Assembly: GCF_000826105.1 (NCBI RefSeq)
Contig: NZ_CCYK01000007.1
Span: 434,001 to 498,000 of the forward strand
Length of the DNA stretch: 64,000 nt
Source of the DNA: Pseudomonas massiliensis
GTDB taxonomy: Bacteria > Pseudomonadota > Gammaproteobacteria > Pseudomonadales > Pseudomonadaceae
Direction: 5' to 3'
Shown: piece by piece, positions 54,152 through 61,993 of the stretch
How the letters are laid out: each line of letters begins with the position of its first letter
How positions within the stretch are numbered: the stretch's first letter is position 1
Notes under the pieces: model-generated
Seen by the model: the letters and a program-made list of their open reading frames with translations, nothing else
Told to the model about the DNA's origin: nothing
Database searches by the model: none
Program-made: the position numbers and the translations under genes

Positions 54152-56371
54152 TCAGAACGAAATATTCAACGCCGCGAACAGCGCTCGCCCTGGCTGGTTA
54201 TAGGTATTGGCGCCGGACGTGCTGGCGTTGCCGCCGCGATAGATCTGCTTGTCGAACAGGTTGCTTACCCCCAGGCGCACGTCGTAGTGCTTGCTGATCT
54301 CATAACCGGTACTGACATCCAGCAGCGCGTAGGGTGAGACATCCTGCTGGGCGCTTTCGTCATAGCTGCTCTGGGTTCTCAGGTTGTACTTGGGAGACTT
54401 CTGCCTGCCGTACCAGGTACCGGCCAGTTGGAAGGACAATTTTTCGGTGGCTTGCCAGTCCAGGGTGCTGTTCACCGTATATACAGGCACGACACTCAAG
54501 GGCTCGCCAGTGTCCTGATTGTCATTGTTGAGCATCCAGGTCAGGTTGGTGTTCCAGTCCAGGGTAGGCGTGAGTTCGATATAAAAGTTGCCTTCAATTC
54601 CCTCGACCAGAGCCTTGCCGGAGTTTTCCCATTGGTTGACCCGGCGCCCGTTATTGAGCGTGTACACCACTTCGTTGCCGCCGATGATCTTGTTCTGATA
54701 GTCGTTGCGGAAATAGGTAGCGCTAGCGCGCCAGACGCCACGATCGTAGAGCAGGCCGATTTCCTTGTTGATGCTGATTTCCGGATCGAGGTTGGCGTTA
54801 CCCTGCAGGTAACAACCTCCGGTATTGGTCTGTACGACGCTGCAGCCGTTGCCCCGGCTATACAGCAGGTAGTTGGGGTTGGCCTGATAAAGGTTCGGTG
54901 TCTTGTAGGCGCGGGCGATGCCGCCTTTCAGGGTCAGGTCATCGGTCAGTTTGCGAGACACATTGAGGCTTGGGCTGAAGTTGTCGCCGTAATCTTCGTG
55001 GTGATCCAGGCGTAGCCCGGGGGTGATGGTGGTTTCGCCCCATTGAATATTGTCTTCGCTGAAGAAGGCGAAGCTCCTGGCCGAGGTCTTGGACTCGCCC
55101 GATGTGAAGCCGGTGATGGTGTCACCGCTCGCGCCGGACGGGTCGAAACTCTGCGGGAGCAACGACCCTTGGTCGTTGAGGGTTTCGTACAGATACTCTG
55201 CGCCTACTGTAAGGGTGTGATCGGTGTCGCCCATGACGAACGGCAGGTTCGCCTCGCTGGAGAGCCGCGTATTGCGCAACCGCGACATGGCGGCGCCGGT
55301 ATCGTTGATAGCCCCCTCCGGTCCGCCCGCTGCCCCTTCGTTCATGCGCCAGTTGCGGACGTATTCATAGGTGATGGAGCTTTTGCTCGTGCCCCAGTCG
55401 AAGTTGCCCAGGTCGGTCAGGTCGAAATTGCTGCGCTGCATCACGTTGGTTTCAGCACCATACAGGCTTGAAAGCAAGGCGAGGTTGCCGCCGGCATTGC
55501 TGTTCTGGGAGTCACCGGCGTAGATATTGCCCTGGCGGCTGTAGCTGCTGTTGAGTTCCAGGGTATGAGCATCATTGACGCGCCAGCTGAGCAGGCCATT
55601 GACGTCCTTGTTGCGCACGCCCTCGCGCCCTGCCACCAGGGTGCTGTTGTTGTGGCCTGCGTTGATATCCAGGTCATCGGCGTCGGTCTTGGCCAGGCCG
55701 CCGAACAGTCGGAACGAAAGGTCGTCGGTGAGCCCGCCGCTGAGGTTGAAGTTGGTGCGCTTACTGGCGCCTTCGGCCTTGTCTTCGGGCAGCTGGGTGT
55801 ACAGGTTCACGCTGCCATGGAATTCCTTGGTGGGCCGCTTGGTGATGATATTGATCACCCCGCCCATGGCGCCCGAGCCATAGCGCGCGGCGGCCGGGCC
55901 GCGCAAAACCTCGATACGCTCGACCGCTTCGGCCGGCACCCAGTTGGTCTCGCCCCGGGTATCGCGCTCACCGCTTCCCCCATAACGCACCGCGTTGCGG
56001 GCGCTGGACGGCTTGCCGTCGATCAGGATCAGGGTGTTCTCAGGGCCCATGCCGCGCAGATCGATCTGCCGGTTATTGCCACGGGCGCCGCTGGCGCTGT
56101 TGCCCGTCAGGTTGACCCCGGGTTGGCGCCGGATGATGTCCGACAGGTCATTGGCCGGAGGATGACGCTTGATGTCTTCGGCGGTAATCACTGAAGAGCC
56201 CAGCGCCTGTTTCGCTTCCTGCTCTGCCGTGACGTGGGTGGTTTCAAGCTCGACGGCATTCTCCTGCTCAGAGGGCAAGGTCGATGTGGGCTCGACGGCC
56301 ATGGCCAGTGAGGGCGCGACAAGCGCAAGCAGGGCCACTGTCAGGCAGTTACGGGGCATATCCGGTCGCAT
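54152..56371 (-). CDS. pfeA: Ferric enterobactin-type TonB-dependent receptor
   Basis: A 739-residue receptor of the FepA/PfeA group. The signal peptide ends near PSLAMA. The plug has SSVITAEDIKRHPPANDLSDIIRRQPGVNLTG, GNNRQIDLRGMGPENTLILIDGKP and VERIEVLRGPAAARYGSGAMGGVINIITKRP, all conserved in FepA, and RYGGSGERDTRGETNWVP, a strong FepA hallmark. The C-terminus is RALFAALNISF. It is divergent from a periplasmic esterase gene; a Fur-like box lies between. It imports ferric enterobactin or a related catecholate made by other species. Confidence 0.92.
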   Translation of the reverse strand: MRPDMPRNCLTVALLALVAPSLAMAVEPTSTLPSEQENAVELETTHVTAEQEAKQALGSSVITAEDIKRHPPANDLSDIIRRQPGVNLTGNSASGARGNNRQIDLRGMGPENTLILIDGKPSSARNAVRYGGSGERDTRGETNWVPAEAVERIEVLRGPAAARYGSGAMGGVINIITKRPTKEFHGSVNLYTQLPEDKAEGASKRTNFNLSGGLTDDLSFRLFGGLAKTDADDLDINAGHNNSTLVAGREGVRNKDVNGLLSWRVNDAHTLELNSSYSRQGNIYAGDSQNSNAGGNLALLSSLYGAETNVMQRSNFDLTDLGNFDWGTSKSSITYEYVRNWRMNEGAAGGPEGAINDTGAAMSRLRNTRLSSEANLPFVMGDTDHTLTVGAEYLYETLNDQGSLLPQSFDPSGASGDTITGFTSGESKTSARSFAFFSEDNIQWGETTITPGLRLDHHEDYGDNFSPSLNVSRKLTDDLTLKGGIARAYKTPNLYQANPNYLLYSRGNGCSVVQTNTGGCYLQGNANLDPEISINKEIGLLYDRGVWRASATYFRNDYQNKIIGGNEVVYTLNNGRRVNQWENSGKALVEGIEGNFYIELTPTLDWNTNLTWMLNNDNQDTGEPLSVVPVYTVNSTLDWQATEKLSFQLAGTWYGRQKSPKYNLRTQSSYDESAQQDVSPYALLDVSTGYEISKHYDVRLGVSNLFDKQIYRGGNASTSGANTYNQPGRALFAALNISF

Positions 56372-56440
56372 CGTGCGTCTCCATGGCGTTCAAGAAAGGG
56401 CCAGCAACGGGAAGCCTGATAGGCATTCCCCAATTTGTTG

Positions 56441-56460
56441 CGAACGATTACCATTCGTTC
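56441..56460. promoter_or_regulatory. Fur-like box in the pfeA-pfeE divergent promoter
   Basis: CGAACGATTACCATTCGTTC contains AACGATTACCATTC, close to the central AATGATTATCATTA of the palindromic Fur consensus. It lies 70-90 bases upstream of pfeA and is also placed to serve pfeE. Confidence 0.6.
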
Positions 56461-56631
56461 ATGGGTGCGCCAATATACGCGCCTGTAACCGGATTGCAAC
56501 CTGAGTATTTTTTTAATTTAGGATCGCAACTGGCGAGCTAGACACCCCAAGGGGGCCGCTCGCTGACAGCGTCAGATGACATCTCCTGATTTTTGTCCAT
56601 TCCATTACGCGCCAGCCAGCGCTGAGGCACG

Positions 56632-57528
56632 ATGATTCAAGTACTCCGATATTCCGTTTTCCTCTGGCTTCTGCTTGCCCTGAATGGCCCGCTCTGGGCG
56701 CGACCGAATCTCGACCTTCCCAACGAGCCCAACCTCGCGGAACGTGGCTCCGCCTTCTATCGATTCACCCAGGTCGATCTGCAGGGGAAAGAGCCTGACC
56801 AGCATTACCGCGTCTGGGTCGCAGTCCCTAAAAACCCCGCGCCGCCCCAGGGATACCCTGCGCTCTACATGCTCGATGGCAATGCCGTGCTGACCGCCCT
56901 CGATGACCAGATGCTGGAGGGCTTGAGAAGCGATGCGCTTCCTGTACTGGTGCTGGTGGGATACCCCGTAGCCGCCCGCTTCGATGTGACAGCGCGGGCC
57001 TACGATTACACGCCGCCTTTGCCAGGCAAGATGCCGGCACTCGAGGAACGCGACGGGGGGCGGCGCAGCGGCGGGGCGGACAAGTTCGCTGAATTCATCG
57101 AACGGCGCCTGAAGCCCGCCGTACAGGAGGTGGTAAGCACCGACCCGCAGCGGCACACGCTATGGGGCCATTCCTATGGAGGACTTTTCGGGTTGCACTC
57201 GCTCTTCACCCAGCCCGGTGCCTTCCAGGGTTATGTGCTGGCCGACCCCTCATTGTGGTGGCAGAACAGCGCCGTCCTGGCCAATGAACCAGGCTTCGCT
57301 AGCCCAGGCCCGGCGCGCTTGCTCATGATGCGCGGCACCGCCGACCATCCGGATAAGGGGCCGCCGGGAGCGCACAAGGCACCGGAGCTGGCACGCAACC
57401 TGGCGCAGCGGTTGTCCGCCCAGCCCAACTTGAAGGTGGAATACCAGGAGTTGCCGCTCAGCCACGGGGAGATGTTCAAGGCGAGCCTGTTGCCGGCGTT
57501 GCGCCTGGCGGGGGAGGGCAGGCTGTAG
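56632..57528 (+). CDS. pfeE: Periplasmic siderophore esterase (PfeE/IroE-like)
   Basis: A 298-residue alpha/beta hydrolase with a Sec signal (VFLWLLLALNGPLWA). The nucleophile is in GHSYGGLFG and the catalytic His in LSHGEMF, with ALYMLDGNAVL typical of the IroE/Fes-like esterase D family. PfeE of P. aeruginosa hydrolyses ferric enterobactin in the periplasm after uptake through PfeA. The divergent pfeA neighbour supports the same role here. Confidence 0.87.
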   Translation: MIQVLRYSVFLWLLLALNGPLWARPNLDLPNEPNLAERGSAFYRFTQVDLQGKEPDQHYRVWVAVPKNPAPPQGYPALYMLDGNAVLTALDDQMLEGLRSDALPVLVLVGYPVAARFDVTARAYDYTPPLPGKMPALEERDGGRRSGGADKFAEFIERRLKPAVQEVVSTDPQRHTLWGHSYGGLFGLHSLFTQPGAFQGYVLADPSLWWQNSAVLANEPGFASPGPARLLMMRGTADHPDKGPPGAHKAPELARNLAQRLSAQPNLKVEYQELPLSHGEMFKASLLPALRLAGEGRL

Positions 57529-57624
57529 TGATGAAATGACCGCAATCCCTGGCCCCCCAGGGATCACGCGGAGCCAGCGAAACTGGCGAAACCAAGGCCG
57601 CCATGGCCTTCGCGTTCACTACAG

Positions 57625-57660
57625 GCACAAAAAAACCGGCTCATGGCCGGTTTCTTGTGC
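57625..57660 (-). terminator. Rho-independent terminator of the disrupted tRNA gene
   Basis: GCACAA and TTGTGC flank AAACCGGC and GGCCGGTTT around a TCAT loop. On the minus strand the stem ends in a run of seven T. It lies just after the tRNA 3' end at 57678, as in normal tRNA operons. Confidence 0.75.
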
Positions 57661-57677
57661 GGATGACCCGCTGTATC

Positions 57678-57701
57678 TGGTGCCCGAGGGAGACTCGAAC
57701 C
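57678..57701 (-). other. tRNA 3' end (probably Leu), attachment site of the integrated element
   Basis: On the minus strand GGTTCGAGTCTCCC followed by TCGGGCACCA is the T-arm, acceptor strand and CCA of a tRNA, most like tRNA-Leu. The rest of the tRNA is missing to the right, where phage-type genes start. The T-stem appears one base short of the canonical count, so this copy is not part of a working tRNA. It is best read as the att site left by an element integrated in the tRNA 3' end. Confidence 0.7.
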
Positions 57702-57751
57702 GAGGCTTTTTCGCGTTGATCTTGCTAGATAGAGCTTCCTGAGGTTTTTTT

Positions 57752-57771
57752 CTACTCACAATCCTACTCAC
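57752..57771. repeat. Direct repeat CTACTCAC x2 near the att site
   Basis: CTACTCAC occurs at 57752-57759 and 57764-57771, about 50 bases inside the element. Short direct repeats at this distance from att are typical arm-type sites for tyrosine recombinases. Confidence 0.4.
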
Positions 57772-57837
57772 ATTTGCAAGCCCGCTGGCCTCGACACGTA
57801 GAGCTAGACCTTCGAGATAACAACCATTTCTGTCTTC

Positions 57838-58722
57838 TTAAAACGGAATTGCGCTTATTTTTGAAAACTCTGGTGAGCTAACGCTGTATTTTCGCACCGA
57901 GCCGTTCTTGGTAGCTACAGTTATTGAATGTGGAAGAACCTCTTTCAGATCTCCTATAACCTTTCCGTTTATAAGTAGGGTTTCCCCTATCGAAAAGACC
58001 TCGCCATTAAATTTATATTTTCCGTTAGGCAGCTTTGTATTTATCTCCCCCTGATATGCTATCGTTTTCTCAGAGAGGTCTAAAGCTTGCAAGGCTTCAA
58101 TCGAAGATATTCGATTTGAAATATCCCTTAACGACTCAAGAATAACGCTGGCGTCGTTAGAAAGTTCAGTTCGGATAGGCTGCGTTGCGGGTTTTACTGA
58201 AAGTAACTGAATGATTGAGTTCACGTCATCTTTGCTTTCAGATGTTTCCTTAATTGCTGTAATGATTTTTTTCTTTTCTATTTCAACATCATCTATGCGA
58301 AGGGAAGGTTTGTAGTCAGTGTATCTTAGCCCTTGGATGTCGAAAATGCTTGGGGTGACTGTATCTTTGATTAAAACTGTCGGGAGGTTAAACGCCTGCC
58401 GCACTCCTAGTTCATATAGGACGTTAGGGTTTCTTCCGCTCAAGTCACAAATCACCATGTCGCTGTCCAATATTTTTCTTAAAATATCCACTATTATGTA
58501 ATTGCTTGCGGCTACGTTGTCGGCTCTCACTACCTTATAGCCAAGAGTCATTGCGGCGGGCTTTACCAAGTATTCGAAGACCCGTAGAAAATGGCCCGCT
58601 TCGTAACCGTCCATATCGGCAATTGGCATTATCACAAAGCACGTCTTCGGGTCTGATTCTTGGGATTGCTCCGTAAGGCCACTGCTATCCAATATTGCTA
58701 CTTCCGTCGTGCTGGAGGACAT
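57838..58722 (-). CDS. Deoxyribosyltransferase/TIR-like fold protein, putative defence cargo
   Basis: A 294-residue protein. Residues about 25-170 contain CFVIMPIADMDGYEAGHFLRV, then VVRADNVAASNYIIVDILR, then DSDMVICDLSGRNPNVLYELG. This is the pattern of the nucleoside 2-deoxyribosyltransferase-like/TIR-like superfamily found in many phage defence proteins. The C-terminal 90 residues form a small beta-rich domain of unknown type. AAGGAAG precedes the ATG. The gene is clearly A+T-richer than its surroundings and sits at the att end of the element, a frequent position of defence cargo. Function is inferred, not shown. Confidence 0.65.
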   Translation of the reverse strand: MSSSTTEVAILDSSGLTEQSQESDPKTCFVIMPIADMDGYEAGHFLRVFEYLVKPAAMTLGYKVVRADNVAASNYIIVDILRKILDSDMVICDLSGRNPNVLYELGVRQAFNLPTVLIKDTVTPSIFDIQGLRYTDYKPSLRIDDVEIEKKKIITAIKETSESKDDVNSIIQLLSVKPATQPIRTELSNDASVILESLRDISNRISSIEALQALDLSEKTIAYQGEINTKLPNGKYKFNGEVFSIGETLLINGKVIGDLKEVLPHSITVATKNGSVRKYSVSSPEFSKISAIPF

Positions 58723-59229
58723 ATAGGTTCTTCCTTGGTGTAGTTTAGAACGGTCGCTATGGGTATCTTCTGGCTATAGACCCGCCCGCCTAGCGCTCCG
58801 GGGCTCTGGTTTCGTCTCGGAGATGGACGGATCCTAAATCATTAGCTGAAGATGTAACAGTCTCTTGATGATGTTAAAGCAGTAACCAAGCGGTGCCGGA
58901 TCTAACACTTTTTTAACACCTTGCAGGCCCTTGAAAAGCTCTACAGCCCTTGCAAGGCGTGGCGTTGAGCCACATGCACGTTCGGCATACAGCTTTAACA
59001 GCTTTAACACTTTTTCTGAGGCGGGAAAAAAATCTGTGCGTGCGGGGTGGGCGGTGTCCGAGGGGATTGAAGCGTGGAGTTTTGACCTCCCCCGGGCCTG
59101 GCCAGGTGGCCGCGGCTGGGGGTAGAGGCTGTCGCCGACCACCTTCGTACGGTCGCACAGCCTGTCGGGGTTGATTGGAGCCAGGGCACTCACCGACTGA
59201 TCCCTGTCCTAACTTCCCTTGCGGGGCGC
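58723..59229. other. Interval with repeated TTTAACA motifs, no convincing gene
   Basis: About 500 bases between the capsid gene and the cargo gene. TTTAACA or its complement occurs at 58872-58878, 58912-58918, 58994-59000 and 59004-59009 with neighbours TCTAACAC and CTTTTT runs. An open frame of 119 codons (59193-58834) lacks homology and a good ribosome site and is not accepted. The repeats could be a replication or packaging site, or regulatory. Confidence 0.4.
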
Positions 59230-60354
59230 TTAGGCTGCGGTTAACTGAAGCTTGAGAACGGCAGGTGCGGCAAACACGGCAACACCGGCTCGGGCCTCGC
59301 CCAGGATCGTCACCATGTTGGTCACGAAGTTGTCGCGGTCATGCTGGCTCACCTGCACCGTCGCCTGCTCTCGATCCAGCACGGCCACCTGGCTCAGATC
59401 CATCACCAACGCGGTGCCTTGGGGCATACCGGCGCTCAGCACTACCTGAACGCCCCACAGGTTCAGCGGGCCTGGGTTGCGCGGGTTGCCGATGACATAG
59501 TTACCGTCGGCGTCCTTGATGTTGGTCATGCTGAACCAATCCACATGGTTGAGCACGATCACCGAGGCAGCCCAGCCAGCGGCCCCCAGGGACGTTACTG
59601 CCTCACCGATGCGATCTACTGCGGTGTTGCCCGTCGTGGAGCTGGGAACGAACAGGGTGGCCTGGGGCAAGATGCCCAGCATGTGGCCGGTAGCGCCGTT
59701 GCCGTTCAAAACCTCCTGTTCCACCTTCTGGCTCACGCCATAGGTCAGCAGGTTTGACAGCCGGTTTTGCAAGGCCGGCGCGTCGGCCAACACCTGATTG
59801 CTCGCCCGTACCCAGTGGGCGACGGTGCTGATGGTGGCGGTCTTCGGCGTGAACGTGGGGTTCGCCTCGGCCTTAAGATCGCCTTCTTTCTCCTGGACAG
59901 CCGCGGTGTTGGTGTAAGCCAGCTGCATGTATTCGAAGCTGCCGGTGGAAACCGGAATGCTTGGCAAGACGTCCAGCAGCGCCAAGGTGGGCTGGGGGTT
60001 GTTGTACAGGCCCGGGTCACGCTGAGCGGGAATGTGCAGGTCGCCTGTGGTCAGCGCGGCCTTGCGCAGCACAGCGATGCCGGCGCCTTTGAGCTCGACT
60101 CGCCCAGTGGTAGTGGCACCGTTGCGCACCGCGGCCAACTGGTCGGACTTCATGAACGCATCCACTGCGCTTTCACCGCGCCCGAAGGCCTTGGTGTTCA
60201 GGTTATCAGCGCCGCCGGCGGCTTTTTGCTCCAGGTCGAACATGCGGGCGGTCAACTGCTTGATGCCCTCCTGGGCTTCGTCGATCTTGTTGCCGATGGC
60301 GGCCACGGCGCCGCCGTGTTCTTCAATGGCTTTGGTCAGGATTTCGAGAGACAT
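59230..60354 (-). CDS. HK97-family phage major capsid protein
   Basis: A 374-residue HK97-fold capsid protein. The first about 100 residues are a charged, coiled-coil delta/scaffold domain (IEEHGGAVAAIGNKIDEAQEGIKQL) removed by the protease in relatives. The shell domain has LHIPAQRDPGLYNNPQPTLALLDVLPSIPV, NLLTYGVSQKVEQEVLNGNG and ILGEARAGVAVFAAPAVLKL. It follows the prohead protease gene by 11 bases. No portal, terminase or tail gene is adjacent. Confidence 0.9.
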   Translation of the reverse strand: MSLEILTKAIEEHGGAVAAIGNKIDEAQEGIKQLTARMFDLEQKAAGGADNLNTKAFGRGESAVDAFMKSDQLAAVRNGATTTGRVELKGAGIAVLRKAALTTGDLHIPAQRDPGLYNNPQPTLALLDVLPSIPVSTGSFEYMQLAYTNTAAVQEKEGDLKAEANPTFTPKTATISTVAHWVRASNQVLADAPALQNRLSNLLTYGVSQKVEQEVLNGNGATGHMLGILPQATLFVPSSTTGNTAVDRIGEAVTSLGAAGWAASVIVLNHVDWFSMTNIKDADGNYVIGNPRNPGPLNLWGVQVVLSAGMPQGTALVMDLSQVAVLDREQATVQVSQHDRDNFVTNMVTILGEARAGVAVFAAPAVLKLQLTAA

Positions 60355-60365
60355 GGTGTGTTTCC

Positions 60366-61040
60366 TCAGCGAGCGCGCAGGCTCGCGGTGATGCGTTGGA
60401 GTTTGGTCGCGATTGCGACCAGTTCTTCGCTGTCGTCGGCTTGCTCATCGCGAACAAGTGCATTCCAGCCGCCCGCCATGAGCCGTTTGGCTTCACGGGC
60501 AGAGAGCCCCAGCGCATCACGCACTGAGCGTTCGAATTCACGAGGATTCGGCTGTACAGGGTCGAACGCCGACTTCACGTTGAGAATGCGGGCATTCGGG
60601 TTGGCAGCGATGCCCACCAGGGACACCTCCACCAGGTGCAACTGTTTCAAGTGGCGGGCGCTGTTCACCAGCTCGGCGCCGCCCGGAGCGACGGTGTAAC
60701 CGATGCTCAGCGCCAGCGCTCCATCCTTGGCTAGGGCATGGGCAGCCTTGGCTTGGGGAACGTCCATGGTGAGCTTGCCGGTGGCCACCAGGCCGTGGCT
60801 GTCTTCTTCGAGGCTGGCCCATACACCGATGGGGTTGGCCTGATCGTGCTGCCACAGCAAGGCAGGCCGGGTGCCGGCGCTGGCGTGCTTGGCCAGGCTC
60901 TGGGCGAAAGCTCCAGGCAGCACAACATCGCCATGGTGGTCGGGGTCGCCGCCGAAGGTTGAGGCGTAGCCAGTGAACGTGCCGGCTGATTCATCGGCAG
61001 CGAATTTGAGACTAAGTGGTGCGGTATAGAAAGGGCGCAT
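60366..61040 (-). CDS. HK97-family prohead protease
   Basis: A 224-residue serine protease of the herpesvirus-protease fold (U35). The segments GTFTGYASTFGGDPDHHGDVVLPGAF, LLWQHDQANPIG (catalytic His) and ALSIGYTVAPGG (catalytic Ser) are typical. It would mature the capsid encoded next. About 130 bases upstream there is a 63-residue gene on the same strand. Confidence 0.88.
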   Translation of the reverse strand: MRPFYTAPLSLKFAADESAGTFTGYASTFGGDPDHHGDVVLPGAFAQSLAKHASAGTRPALLWQHDQANPIGVWASLEEDSHGLVATGKLTMDVPQAKAAHALAKDGALALSIGYTVAPGGAELVNSARHLKQLHLVEVSLVGIAANPNARILNVKSAFDPVQPNPREFERSVRDALGLSAREAKRLMAGGWNALVRDEQADDSEELVAIATKLQRITASLRAR

Positions 61041-61174
61041 AGAGCGAGCTCCAAACTAGCAAATGGGGTTATCTCATTTGCCGCTCGAAACGCATCACGC
61101 GCATCTGGACGGGCGCCCCGCACATCACGTACGGGACCGGCAAAGTATACCCCGGAAGTTGAGTGGCGTAGGAG

Positions 61175-61366
61175 TTACAAACCCATTTCTTTGATGATCT
61201 GGGCCTCCCCCTCGCCGCGACCTAATGCGCGCTTTGCCTCGCTTACCATTTCTTCAATAGCGCGCTCTTCGAACTTCCTGGCCATCGCATCGGCCTTGGC
61301 TGCAATCCTTTCGGCCAGTTCGCGCGGGAATGCCGGACGGCCTAACATTTGTCGTTTAACACTCAT
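61175..61366 (-). CDS. Small hypothetical protein of the element (63 aa)
   Basis: A 63-residue charged, helical protein: MSVKRQMLGRPAFPRELAE followed by RIAAKADAMARKFEERA. It ends at a TAA in the protease leader. It is not recognised. The AGGGGAGG ribosome site before its ATG supports translation. It may be a small regulatory or capsid-size factor. Confidence 0.55.
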   Translation of the reverse strand: MSVKRQMLGRPAFPRELAERIAAKADAMARKFEERAIEEMVSEAKRALGRGEGEAQIIKEMGL

Positions 61367-61699
61367 TTTGAAACCTCCCCTTTAACAATTTTGTGGATTG
61401 CCCTCTAAGCCGCGCAGTTCGTGGGCTGTAGGGACTTTCGCTAAACCGCGTATCTATCACCTGTCTGCTTGAGAAAGGCACTTTTGGCAGTTTGGTTAGA
61501 TGGCTCCGATTGGCGCCATCGGTGAATCAGGGGGTATCCTCAAAACCTTGTACACCCCCCATCCGCTTGGCTCGGTACCGATTCCGATTTTCTCGGAAGT
61601 CTGCTGCTGGTGATCCACTGTGGCATTTCCTCCACCATCCAAACTTGGATGTACCCCTTTGGGAGATGTCCTGAGATGTGAGGATATCTGCGCGCATCT
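61367..61699. other. Intergenic region in the element, no supported gene
   Basis: About 330 bases. Short overlapping open frames on the minus strand have no credible starts. GATGGC and GCCATC around 61499-61520 form a small stem. Likely holds a promoter for the capsid module. Confidence 0.4.
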
Positions 61700-61993
61700 T
61701 CATTTGAGGGCTGCCCCTGGCCACCGGATCTGTACCTCTGCCAGCGCTTCCTCATAGGTGATTGGCTCACACATCATGGTGAACGGCCTGTACCCGGGCG
61801 CCAGCACGATCCATGAGCATCGACGCTCGCGCCCATCGTTCGCCGCCAGCTCTGCCAGCAGGGCCAGGCGGTTGGCCTTCACATACTTGCGTACGTCGTC
61901 GGTGAGCTTGGATGCGGGCATGATCCGTACCCGCATGCCGTGCTTTTTCGCGGTGAAGCCACGGTCGGTGAGGTAGTCGATGGCGGCCATCAC
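61700..61993 (-). CDS. Hypothetical protein of the element (97 aa)
   Basis: A 97-residue protein beginning MMAAIDYLTDRGFTAKKHGM and containing RVRIMPASKLTDDVRKYVKA, which resembles small phage/island proteins with a TubC-type N-terminal docking pattern (LLAELAAND). It overlaps the ATPase gene stop by four bases and is cotranscribed. Function unknown. Confidence 0.6.
   Translation of the reverse strand: MMAAIDYLTDRGFTAKKHGMRVRIMPASKLTDDVRKYVKANRLALLAELAANDGRERRCSWIVLAPGYRPFTMMCEPITYEEALAEVQIRWPGAALK

Noticed and set aside
58834-59193. A 119-codon frame between capsid and cargo gene
   Set aside because: No homology, low-complexity composition, no ribosome site, and it covers the TTTAACA repeats.
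61540-61770. A 76-codon frame in the element
   Set aside because: It overlaps the end of the better-supported 97-residue gene in another frame and has no ribosome site.
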